Positions 10,710-22,366 of a stretch of 64,000 nt of DNA are shown here, piece after piece (the stretch's first letter is position 1; each line of letters starts with the position of its first letter). A model generated the notes under the pieces. It was given only the letters and a program-made list of their open reading frames with translations, was not told the origin of the DNA and ran no database searches. A program made the translations under genes and the position numbers. The stretch comes from Paulownia fortunei (Eukaryota; Streptophyta; Magnoliopsida; Lamiales; Paulowniaceae): contig CM033113.1 of assembly GCA_019321725.1 (NCBI GenBank), forward strand, positions 10,106,001 to 10,170,000, written 5' to 3'.

Positions 10710-12440
10710 GCATAAGCATGAACTGTATGGCGTGGACTTGGAGTTCGCCAGTAATTTTTAATTCTGGTTACAGAGAAGTACGCGTAAGTTGTAACATTCT
10801 GCGATCACTGGTATCTGGGTCCTGTCTTTTGGCAGGGAAGAGATGCTGTAAGAAGCTTAACCAAAAGTGTTGAAAAATGAAAAAATGCTGTCGTGGAAGG
10901 TATTTTTAATTATTTTTCCAAGTCATTAGATTTAAGGCTCGTTTATTATTGGCCATGAAATTCCATGCATGGGGTGTCTCCCCCTGCAGTTTATCTTAAG
11001 AGGAGCAAAAATGGCTAGATCGTGGCAAGTTGCAGTGTGGCCTTCAACTTTAGGGATAACAGAATTTATTCCCATTGGCAAGAATTCTAAATCCTATAAT
11101 GATTTTTACATCATTATATTATATATCAACTAATTTACAATAACTTAATCAATGTCAGTGAATAATTTATATTAATAACTATCAACAATCAATTAATATA
11201 AAAATCGCTAAATGCTTACACATCTAATGCGATTCGAATTCAAAACTTTAAAAGGCTTTCATGATAATATGTTAGTTTTGTTATTGTGGAAACAACTACC
11301 TTACCCAAAAAAAAAACCTTAAAATTAAAAAACTTAATAATTTATTTATGCAGTCCAGGTTTATATCATTCCATTTGAATACACAAAATACCCTTTACTT
11401 TTGATAACAAATGATAGTTACAAATGCACTTGATAAAAATTAAACGATTAGCACTACTACCTCTCACAAAATACATATCTTTTACCCCATCAACAAGAAT
11501 TGATACAAATACGTATTTTGATTGATGATAATAATATTTATTTAGTCTACTCGAAAATAAACACATGCAATGCACCTGAAAAGAGGTGAAATATTAAAAA
11601 AAATGCAGAGAGTAATATAGAATTTAGAATTTGAGAAAACATTTAATTATAGAAAGTAGTTCGAGAAAACACTTTAAGTCTTAGCTTATGGTATTGAAAA
11701 AATTAAGTTGAGAATAAAATGGTGTAGTTAATATATATCCTTATCATACACAGAATTTTGCTAAGACAAGTTTATTTGGTAGCAATGGTTTTCCTTTTCG
11801 TGATCTCATTTGGCAAGAAAATAAACTATGTAATAATCAATGTATAACATTTTACGTTTTATATGTCACACAATTTGTTTTGTTAAGAGTGTAAAAACAT
11901 CTAGAATGAAATTTAATGGAAAAACAACATTGAATCTGTATCTTCAAGTTAATAGGATAGATTAAATGAATTCCTACCTTTTTAGTACCATAGATTATGC
12001 AATTTGGAGGCTATATTACAATTTGATATTCCACCCCACGATTCATTTCATCATTACACGTCGTGTGTAAATTAATGACAATGTATGTATTGATCAATTA
12101 AAATATAAGATAGAATATCAAATGCAATAAAAGGATTCGAACATTCCACTATAATGAAACATTAAAAATATGTCTAATTGCCGATTGAATTTTAGAAGTG
12201 TATCGTTTGTCATTTGTTTGCAATTCTGTACCTTGACGAAATTATAAAGCATATAAAATGTAGCTGTAATCAACAAGGATAAAATGGGGCAGGTCAGAGT
12301 GGAATTTTATTCACTCAAATTTCTTTTTAACAATACCTCAATCATAATTGAATAAAAAGAATGAAAGAATAAATAATTTTTCTATTAACACTGCAAATCA
12401 CAAAAAATGGATGAAATAATCCAATATCCAGACGATGGAT
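10710..12440. other. Intergenic between XTH B and XTH C
   Basis: AT-rich sequence with no coding region I can defend. The stretch just before 12447 is the 3' flank of XTH C, and its GTTAGAATCTGGAG block resembles the flank of XTH B. Confidence 0.45.
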
Positions 12441-12446
12441 TGCGGG

Positions 12447-13595
12447 TTAGAATCTGGAGCCCTTGCATTCGGCGGGTATTCCCTGAGGAAACCTCTGAAC
12501 ATCAGTGCAGTAATTGTAGATCATGTGCTTCTGCTGGACCCATCTCAATCTGTTTCTGCCCTTGGCATCAAGTTCCTGGGTTTGCCACGCTTCCGTGTTA
12601 AAAGACTCCTTGGATTTCGACCCACATGACCCGGAAGATGATCCGGGCACGCAGGCATTGATGTTGAAATTCCTGTAAGAGGCCACAAATGGAGCCTTGG
12701 TCCAATCCGTCTTGACCCGCCCGCCTTGTGTTGCCCAGTCATCTGCATTCCACAAGCTGCAGTACACCCTCATGGCCTGGCTCTTTGGGAATGGGATTCC
12801 AATTGCTTCGTGGTTTTTGAATACTCTAATCGGAATGTTGTCCACCAAGAATCTGAAATTGTTGTAAGAAAAAAGGGAATTCCAATCAGTCAAAAGTTTG
12901 AAATTCCAACACCTAACTTTCCAGGAAAGATTGAGATAAAATGATGGTTCATGGACAAAAAAAATTACATGATGCGCTGAGGATTCCAGACAATAGAGTA
13001 AGTGTGAAATGCTGCAGTTGGATCGAACCAGAGATGGAATTGTTGTTCCTTGTTTCCTTTCCCTTGGGCATATACGTTTGTGTGAACTGTGTATGGCTGA
13101 CCAGAAGAATTTCCCAGGAACTCGAAATCGATTTCGTCATGTCCTTCTCCTTGAGAAGATAACTGGACAAGCACAAGGAATGAAACATTTCAGTCATCAC
13201 AAAGTATATGAGTTTTTTTTTTTTCTCGTCCATGGAAAAATTTTGTGATTAGGCGCCATAGTTGAGAAAATTAAGGATTGCCCAGTAAAGGAAATTGCAA
13301 GACTTACGAAAAATGTGGTGACAGTTCCAGCAGAGTTTCCAGGGACAAGTTTGAGTTGCACGTCGAATCTTCCGAATAAATACTCATTCTTGGACTGGAA
13401 TCCAGAACCTGAATATTGGTCCAGAGATAAGGTTAGCATTCGTCCTCCTTCGAGGATCTTAGTACGACCATCTCCCCATGTGATCTCAGCATCTCGTTTG
13501 AAATCAGGCGCAGCAGCAGCGATAGAAGCCACGAAGATTGAAAGTAAAAGCATGGATAAATTTGACAGGGCCCTGGAATCAGAAAATGTTGCCAT
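12447..13595 (-). CDS. XTH: Xyloglucan endotransglucosylase/hydrolase, copy C
   Basis: Secreted GH16 wall enzyme acting on xyloglucan. Exons from the right: 13595-13308, 13162-12969 and 12852-12447, with introns of 145 and 116 bp, giving 295 residues. Donors are GTAAGT and GTAATT, acceptors GTCCAG and TTTCAG. The signal peptide is rich in Leu/Ala (about residues 13-30). The catalytic motif [11 protein letters not shown] is at 104-114, nucleophile E106 and acid/base E110, then glycosylation site NSS. The C-terminal loop keeps the complete EAWQTQELD segment missing from copy A, and the protein ends ECKGSRF. All expected XTH landmarks are present, making this the least altered of the three close copies. 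Confidence 0.94.
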
Positions 13596-13684
13596 TTTTT
13601 CTGTACTTCTAGCTAAGACAGATGATGTAGGATAAAAGATTGTGTTTGTGTTGATGAATGAAATTGAATTGTGAAGTCCTCCCT

Positions 13685-13692
13685 TATATATA
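13685..13692 (-). promoter_or_regulatory. TATA box of XTH copy C
   Basis: TATATATA about 90 bp upstream of the ATG at 13595. Spacing matches the other copies. Confidence 0.6.
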
Positions 13693-13699
13693 CACATTG

Positions 13700-16600
13700 T
13701 TGGATGGGTGGAGCCAACTGTAGTCTGGGAAGATAGTGTGAAGAATCCGTGTGAGGGGGTACAGTGAAAGTGAGCTGGAATGAGTTAGCCGTTGGCGAAG
13801 GCAAGTTTTAGAAATAGAAAAAGGAAAACGGTCAGCGGCTTTACGCGTAAGATATAAATTGGTTTTCAAATAACTTGCCCAGTTGAACCTATTTGATATC
13901 TGGGATTGGTCCCATGAAAAACTAAACTCAAGTCTCTTGCCATGAGATTCTATGAAGGGGGTGGTAGGCTTGTCCAACTTGTCATTGCCCAAAAATAATG
14001 GGTTATTTGAGGTAATTATTGGGCTAATGGATCGATCCAACTCGACTTCTCAGCTTAAACATATATGTATACAAATGTTTGTTGACCACCTTATACCTAA
14101 ATTAATTCTTGTTTTTTTTAATAAATTAAAACTTTTTCATGCTGAAAAAAACACGTGCACATTCAGTTCGATCGAATTGAACCAAATCTAATTTCGGTTC
14201 GTCAAAATCATAAATCGAAAATCGAACCGAATTAATTAATTAGGTTCGATTACAACCGATTTTTTTTTTTGTTTTTTTTGGTTTCTGTTTTTGATTAAAT
14301 GAATTCTTAAAATAATTAATTAATTAATTAAAACTAAATAATAAAATTTTAAATATATTTTTGATTAAATAACTAAATAACTGGTCGGTTCAGTTCGACC
14401 AGTTAAACAAATTATGTGTACCCTTTAATTACTACTATCAGATACGGCATTAAGTCGGTTTTGTTAAAACCCGATACCCGACCCGTCTGATTTTTTTAGA
14501 CCCGAACCTACCCCTTACCTGAAATCCAATAAATTTCATTCGTTAAACTTGATTTATAATTTTAAAAATATTTAAATTTATATTTTTTTAAGATATTATT
14601 ACCATGACTTTTTAAAAATGAGAAAATAATATTATTAATAAAGAACTAAATATTTACAAATTTATATGTCCATGTTTTAGTTTTAGGAAAAATAATTCAT
14701 GCATATTTATTACTTTTATATATATTTAGAGCATAAACTATTTATATTTTAATTTTATATTATTATGTTAATTTATAAGAGTATATTATTTATATTTTAT
14801 AATGACAGTATATATGTAACAAACACATATTATATAATATATATATATATCATATAAATTCATACATAACTAATACAAAAAATATAAATATTTTAATGGA
14901 TTGAGTTTGGACCGGGTCAAAATTTGTGATTTTAAAATAACTTCAAATAAAATAAATTCGAAACAAATTCGTTATAGGACTCATTGTCGTACTAACTGGT
15001 AGCACTATATACACTGTATCCTGGCCTTACAGTTGAAGAGGGGCTTATCAACTAAGTCTATTTTGGGATACATTTTTGCTTCTATCAAGGTACACTTTTT
15101 TTTCTAGAACAAATTGTATTGGAGTAGCTATCCTAGATCCTAAACTTGTGAATTTATTTCCTACTATAATAAAAAAAAAAAAAAAATGAGTTATTTGCGT
15201 CTGCCTCCTTTGAGGTTTGGTCTTTTGGCATTTATCATCCATGTAGTTTTGTTTTTTGACAAAAACATCCCTCTAGCATTTTGATCAAAGATTCTAATAG
15301 ATTATTATTGAAAGACCAAAGTACCTGTGTCCATATTCTTATGTAAAACCAATACATATAACTGAGAAAAAATCATAGTTATTTTCATAAGTGTAATCTT
15401 TTTTTTTTAAGAAAAAAATAATTAAGACCAAATTTTATATTCCATCTCTTGAATGACATCAACAATAAAGATTGATATTCATGAATCAAACAATAATAAT
15501 AATTTTTAAAATAAACAATCAATTACATAACAAAATCCAAATATCTATTACTATTTAAGTACAACGACAAACCATATGTCTATACTAATAAATGAAAATA
15601 ATATAGATCAGCTAATATTCATACATTTTGATGGAACTTGAATAAAAAATTATAATTTTTGGAATCTCAACTTTACCTGAACTAAGTTGTCTGTTGTTTC
15701 ACAGTGTGATGAAGAATTATGTTGCGACAAATCATTCCCTAAGCACACGCATCAACTGTACATGGCCTCTATTGTATGAACTATGATTGATCAATGGAGC
15801 AAACTCCGGTTGGAGTCCATTCTGCTCTAAGAATTTGTCATTTGAAAGGTTGTTTATTGTATTTGAAGGGTAACATCTCTGTGTTATACTTGACAAATAA
15901 TACATCGTATATTTAAATGACTGACAAGTATTTTATTTTATAAAAAATATAACATTTGTCTATGACTCATACATCCAGTATATTGTCTAAATGGAGTAAT
16001 ATTTCATTGACCGTATTTGGAGAGTAATTACCAACCAAGCTTTCAAGAATTCATGTACAGGTGCTGTTGCCATGCTCGTCCTTGTTCTCTTGTTAGAAGA
16101 AGAGTACTATTGTCTGACTGTTGGTTGATCAGAGAATGGAATGTGCCTTCTCATGTCCCTATGTCTATGTGAATTTTTGGAATTATGATATTAATCTCAC
16201 TTTGTTTGATAGCCATTTCAGCTTGATTATCTACTTTGTTTAAGTTCTTGAAGCTCCACATTCTTGTTTTGGATATTCATTGTGATGGGTTGTGATTGTT
16301 TAATTCTAGGGATCTATTAATTTTATACTTATTTAGTTCAAAATTATAGGTCCATTTATGCAACTTACGAGTCAATTTGAATATTTCTCAAAAGTGTAAT
16401 AATAAATAATTTAATTAATTATTTTACTCACTAATTTAATTTATATTGAGGGTAAATAACACTTCACCACCAAAAAATCCATTTTTACAATTTCCCTCCC
16501 AAGAATATGAAAAAAAAAAAAAAAAAAAAAAGAGCACATAACCCTTCAATTTTCATTGTTTTGTTGCACATCCTCCAGCAAGCTTTTCCGGCCAAACTCC

Positions 16601-18013
16601 CCCCGCACATACGTCACATGACCAACACATAATAGAAAAAATAGCACTTTCTTCCACTCCCCCCACCCCAAAACAAAGTAGTTCATTTTTTTTTATTTTA
16701 CCCCTCGAAAATTATTTCGACTAAAAACTCAATGAAATTTTTATATGTTACTGTTGCATTATTTCCTTAACACTTCATTGAAACATACTCATGACCAACC
16801 CATAATGTATCGTTTCTGTGCAATTTCTTACAATATTATTAATATATTTCAAATCTTTAAAAGATGATGTGCTTATTTGAAGACAAACATACTCAAGATT
16901 GTTATTGGCCTCCGATATTTATTATAATAAATTAAAAAAAAAATCTATGTTAGTTTGCGCAACATAATGATTTAATTACAGACTAGAAATTTGGCCCCGA
17001 CAAATTGTAACATCTGCTGAATTTTTGTTTACGGATACAAGTTAACCATTAAAAATATCGTCAACTAAGAAACTTTCCGATAAAATAGTAACCTTAAGTG
17101 AAAATATTTGCTTTGAATTTGGATATTTGATTGTAACTGCACTTGGATTGTTATCATTAAGATGCTTACTTCACTACTGTCTTTTTAAAATCACAGAAAT
17201 GTTAATTTTGAAAATAAAAAATTAAAGGACTCCTTTATTTGAGAATATGCAATTAGGCATCGAAACAAAGAACAACATAGTGTATTTGGCCATGTTTTCA
17301 AAAATAGATCGAATTGATCGGTTTAATCGAAAATTGAAGGTCGGTTTGATCCGCTTATCAATATAAAATCAGATTATTGATTTGACCGGTCAGATCGGTT
17401 TGAGTGGTTTTTTTTTTTTTTTTTTTTTTTACTTTTTTTTTTTTAAATTTAAATTTGATATTTTATTATATTTATATAGTTATTTGGATTTTATAAATCA
17501 TAATTACGTGGAATGCAAAATTAACCATGTTGGGGTAAATGTGCTTTTCTCTAGCTTTTGTGCAAAGAGTATCAATTTTGGGAAAGAGGGAGTAGCGGAT
17601 TTACTTTGAAGACAAAGAAAAAGAAAATGTAAAAGAATAATTAAGGGACTATATCTTTGTAATGAAGTGTTTTTCTCTTCATTTTCTTTTTCTTATAACA
17701 AGTCTAATAAAGAATCATCACACATTTAATAGATGAAAATTGACCAACCAACGATTCTCAAATAAGTAGCTAGGGACAATAAATAAAACTAAGAGACATG
17801 ACAAGTGATCCTCCACTAAACCAATATTCAAATTTTTTTTTTCTCATTTTCGTAAAATTTGTTGGTTATTCAATTTTAAGATAGTGAAGTGTTTTGACAT
17901 TTGAAAACTGCTAAGTCTAGCTGCAACCAAACCATTGTAGTATTAAATGTACTAGCTCATCCATTACCTGTAAATGTGGTAAAACCCTTCATAAATTACA
18001 CAATTACATGAAA
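13700..18013. other. Gene-free, repeat-rich spacer
   Basis: No gene recognised. The stretch contains AT-rich repeats with runs of GGTTCGATT/AACCGA-type words (about 14160-14410), a poly-A stretch near 15168-15186, a long A run near 16508-16530 and a poly-T run near 17408-17430. Near 17295-17400 is a partial copy of a dispersed repeat beginning TGTTTTCAAAAATAGATCG, related to those at 21918 and 24998. Confidence 0.45.
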
Positions 18014-18743
18014 AATTCTACAAGAAAAATCATTATTAGTGATAAAATATTAAATGATAATTATATTAAGCTTATCATTATGGCACGTATTAAATGATAA
18101 TAATTTTTATTTTATTAGAATAAAATTTTTAAAAATTTATTAGTAATAAAAATTATATTTAAATTGTCATTAATCATTATATATATGTTACGAATTATCT
18201 ATATGTCATCTCTCGAGCCCAAGGTGTGGGGACTTGCACGTGGGTGCTCCGACACAATTTGTACTGCTCCTACTTCATATTCGTAATTATTTTGTGATAA
18301 TAATTAATACAAATTGGTGAAAACAATTAATACAAATTGCGAAAATAATCTATTGTAACTACCTATATGATCATTCTAAAATTTGAGAAACTCTGGCTTA
18401 AAAAAATCGACCTTGACTAGCAATTGGTTCGTACTCATTCTCATTTTGCAAAATGATAAACCCAAGTTAGTAGATCAATCTATTATACCTACTTATAAAT
18501 TATTTTAATTTTTTTCACACAACCAATGTGGAATATCACATATAGTGATAATTTTAAACATAATTTTTTTATTATTAATTATCAATAGTGATAATTTTTA
18601 TAAAATTCTTGTCATCATTAAAATTATAAAAATTATTATTTTGACTATACAAAAATTTTGTTCACTTAATAAATATATATAATTAGTGATAGTGTTGATA
18701 TTGTTTGTCAGTTGATTTCTAGAATTCTCTTTTTCTTTTATTG
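18014..18743. mobile_element. Small CACTA-like element, copy 2, with nested insertion
   Basis: Left end TTCTACAAGAAAAATC and right end TTTTTCTTTTATTG are degraded forms of the ends of copy 1 (7651-8094). Shared interior words include TTTATTAGTAATAA, ATTTAAATT and TATATATAATTAGTGAT, in the same order. About 340 bp of unrelated sequence interrupts it between roughly 18205 and 18545. Confidence 0.5.
18205..18545. repeat. Dispersed non-coding repeat nested in the CACTA-like element
   Basis: Runs from about CTCGAGCCCAAGGTG (with GACTTGCACGTGGGTGCTCC) to CACAACCAATGTGGAATATC. From memory this is a dispersed repeat type seen in eudicot genomes. It splits sequence that is continuous in copy 1 of the host element, so it arrived later. 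Confidence 0.45.
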
Positions 18744-19238
18744 AACATTAATTAGACTTTGATTTTTATTTGTTTTATTTTTTTGTGGTCAATATTAGTT
18801 TGATCATTAATCTGAATTTAATATTTTTAATTAGAAAATATTATTTTCTGTGGTACAGCCATAGGGGTTAATGGAAAACTAACCCTACACAACAATTTTT
18901 TTGTGGAGACTACAATATTTAAAAACCTTAATAAATATGTGGTAATAGAATTCATATATTCAAACAAGGGTACAAATAAGTCAAAAAACAACAGCAAAGA
19001 AAAACAAATGCAATTGAGCTGTTCTCATTTTTCGCTTAGAACAACAAATGAAACACTTTCTTGGTATAATTAAAGAATCATTTCCCCTTTCTTGTTCAAC
19101 CTAATCAGGTGCCTCTTATTTTATAGTCCAATTTAACTCTTTTGGAGGGAATAAAAAATGAACATATGAATCAAGGAGAAAGAAGGAAGCATGATAATCA
19201 TCCATGGTGCCCTGGAAAAATGCTGACAATTTCCATGC

Positions 19239-20488
19239 CTAGAACCTTGGCAGTTTGCATTCCTTAGGAAGACCCTGAGGAAACCTTTTAACATCAGTGC
19301 AGTAGTTGTAGATCATGTAGTACTGTTGGACCCATCGGATTCTGTTCCTTCCATTGGCATCCAATCCCTGAGTTTGCCATGCCTGGCTGTTCACAGCTCC
19401 ATTACAAGAATTGCCTGATGCACTCACAACACAGCCGTTGACGTTGTAATTCCGGTAAGTGGCCGTGAAAGGAGCCTTTGTCCAATCCGTCTTCACCCTC
19501 CCGCCTTGCGTTGCCCAGTCGTCAGCGTTCCATAAGCTGGCATACAGCTTCATTGGCTGGCTGGTTGGGAATGGAACTCCATTTGCAACATAGTTGTTGA
19601 AAACCCTAATCGGGATGTTGTCCACCATGTAGCTGCATGCACGAAAAAAACCCATTTTAGGATACGTTTCAAGAGAACATGATTTCAGAGATTGATCAGA
19701 TTTTTATCCATACAAGAGAATTGGACAGGGTTTCAGAGACAGGTCTTCATATCCCTGAGAATCAGAGAAATGGCTTACATTATGCGCTGTGAGTTCCAAA
19801 GAATGGTGTAAGTGTGGAATGCTGCAGTAGGGTCGAACCAGAGGCGGAATTGCTGTTCCCTGTTGCCTACCCCTTGGACATAAATGTTGGTGTGCACGGT
19901 ATATGGCTGCCCGGAAGAATTCCCCAAGAACTCAAAATCAATCTCATCGTGTCCTGGTCCTTGAGATGACAACTGCAATTATACTAATTAGTTAAACCCA
20001 AAAGGAGAAACATATGTACTTACAATCACCTATGTAGCGTATCGGACACAGCTTCTATTGCATGCAGTAATTATCGTCACATTTATATTTTATAGATAAA
20101 ATTTTACAAAATAGTTGATATCTATGCTGTTTGACAGAAGATATAATAAAATTTGCAATAAAAAATAAATATGATGAGAAGTGAGTGGGAACAAATTTTT
20201 GGAGCTTACGAAAAATGTTGTGACAGTGCCGGCTGAGTTTCCGGGTACAAGCTTGAGCTGCATGTCAAACCTTCCATATAAGTACTGATTGTTGGACTCA
20301 AAACCAGAGCCCGAAGTGTTGTCGAGGGACAAGGAAAGAACTTGGCCGCCGTTTTGTATCTGAGCCCGCGGACCACCCCAAGTTATGGTCACATCTTGAC
20401 TGAAATTACCAGCTGATGAGGCAGCCAAGAGGAAGGCCATGACTACTAAAACCTTAAGCATTTCTGCAGCCCTAACACAAGAATCCAT
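19239..20488 (-). CDS. XTH: Xyloglucan endotransglucosylase/hydrolase, copy D (diverged)
   Basis: Secreted GH16 XTH. Exons from the right: 20488-20210, 19972-19779 and 19632-19239, with introns of 237 and 146 bp, GTAAGC donors and GCAG acceptors, giving 288 residues. The signal peptide lies at about residues 9-28. The catalytic motif [11 protein letters not shown] is at 101-111 (E103, E107) with glycosylation site NSS. The start MDSCVRAAE was preferred to an upstream in-frame ATG because the latter would precede the TATA-proximal leader and give a long lysine-rich extension. It differs from copies A-C at the N-terminal beta strand ([12 protein letters not shown] instead of WGDGR.KILEGG) and at the exon 3 junction (YMVDN rather than FLVDN), so it is an older duplicate. 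The C-terminus ends ECKLPRF. Confidence 0.93.
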
Positions 20489-20596
20489 GAAACACAAACT
20501 TTTTTTTTTTCTTTTCTTGATTTTGGAGAGAGGAAAAAAGGGAAAATTAAATGAAATTAAATGTTTGTGATACTTGAAGATTGTTCTTAGGAAAGG

Positions 20597-20606
20597 TATA
20601 TATATA
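20597..20606 (-). promoter_or_regulatory. TATA box of XTH copy D
   Basis: TATATATATA about 110-120 bp before the ATG at 20488. Confidence 0.6.
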
Positions 20607-21917
20607 GAGAGTGACATATCATGGGGCTGCCATAGTTGACATTGTCCATAGGAATTAACAACTGCACACAGCTGGAGGAATTTGTTTTTCCTTTGTAGAT
20701 GGTTTTATTCTGGGGTAAATTTTACTTGGCCATAGCACCTCTAATATTGGTGGTTGAGAGGGAAAGCATTTTTTAAATTGTATAGTATTTTTGCAATGTA
20801 GATACGATTTGTTGTACATTTTGCCAATTGGGAGTAGTCCTTTTCTAACAAACAAGATTGGAATCTCCCTTAACCGCGTTTTTTCTTACTTTTAAAAGAG
20901 TTTCCTTTTTCTTAATTTTTTTTTTAATTTTAAGTGTCACCATATATTTAATCATACTTTGCTAATTGTTTTGTTATTTTTTTTTTTTCTTCAGTTGGTT
21001 TGGTTTGGTAGGATTTCTTGGAAGAAACCCAAAAGAATGAAGAAAAAATACGAGTTTCTAGAAAATTATATCTGCTGCCACACGAACTTTTCTTTATTTT
21101 TGATATTATCTCAATTTCAAAAAAAAAATTGCACTTTTAATGTAAATATTGAAGGTAACAAGGATATTATAAATTTATAACCACTAAATATCATTCCATA
21201 TTCGTATTTTACATTGTTAGAATTTAAATTCACATAAATATCGAAAATGCAGGGATGAGATTAATTTGGATCTCATTTGGGAGAATAGTAGTTATTAATT
21301 TATTAAGAATTAGTGCAAATAATTTATTAATTTGCGCCTGAGCATTAATTTGCATAAGCTTTGACTATTATGGTTTCATTTAATTTTCAAGATGATATAG
21401 TCAAATAATGTACTTTCACTAATAAATTCTACATTTGATTTTAAATATTTTTGGTTTTTTTCTTTATTTTTTGATATAATCCTGTTCTTCTATTTCCTCA
21501 TGAATTAATTGTGGATATGAAGTGGTCATAATTAATTAATTTGTTTGTGGAGGTCCAATCATGTCCAGCATGCTTATTACATTTTTTTATTATTATTGTT
21601 TTGTGTTTCTATTGGCAGAAACCAAATTTGATTAAGGCACGATCGAACCTTGCTACCAGTTGATTTTCTTGGTGCTGTTAGACCACGTCTTTTTCCTTTC
21701 TTAATTCATTTCTTGCTTACTTCATCTGGCTACCATCTAGCCTTCAAAAATCTGTTCTAATTCATACTAAAGAATAAAATAAAATAAAACTGGAAATGTC
21801 AAACCTAGTTTTTAGGTAAATAAACTGTTGTCGAATCAAGTCATCCAACTTTGTTAATTGGATCATCTGTTTCGATTTAAATTTCATCATATAATTCATT
21901 TCACATATATATGTTTA

Positions 21918-22366
21918 GTGTTTTGTATAATCGAACTGACGATTAAATCGATTTTGATGATCGGCGGTTTAATCGGTTGGATCGGTTCAATTATCGATCC
22001 CACCGATCTATTAAAAATTGATTATATTTTTAATTATATTATATAAAATAGTAATAGAATAAACTAATTATTATATTTAACGTAAAAAAAAAAATAATCA
22101 ACTTAAAATATATTTATAAAGTTCAAAATTAAAATAATCATACATATGTAATCAAATTCCAAGTTTAAACTTTTAAAAAATTAAAAATAAAAAATAAAAA
22201 ATAAAAAAGAGTTGCTGACCGATTTTTTGACATGTTCAACTAATCATTTGGCCAGTTCGTCTACTTCCACCGATTTTGACCAATTTTTTTATTTTTTGCA
22301 TACAAACGGATCAAACCGACCATCGATTTGTGATTGAACCGGTCCAATCCAATTTTTAAAACATTG
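21918..22366. repeat. MITE-like dispersed repeat with imperfect terminal inverted repeats
   Basis: Starts near TGTTTTGTATAATCGAAC and ends near GGTTTAAACAT-like CCAATTTTTAAAACATTG, whose complement begins CAATGTTTTAAAAATTGG. Both ends carry GATCGGTT/AACCGGTC-type words and the centre is AT-rich. Related sequence is seen at 17295, 24998 and 63700. Borders are approximate. Confidence 0.45.

Noticed and set aside
10558..10719. Longer N-terminus for XTH copy B using the upstream in-frame ATG
   Set aside because: The extension covers the TATA box and G-rich leader and would bury the signal peptide. Copies A and C start at the downstream ATG.
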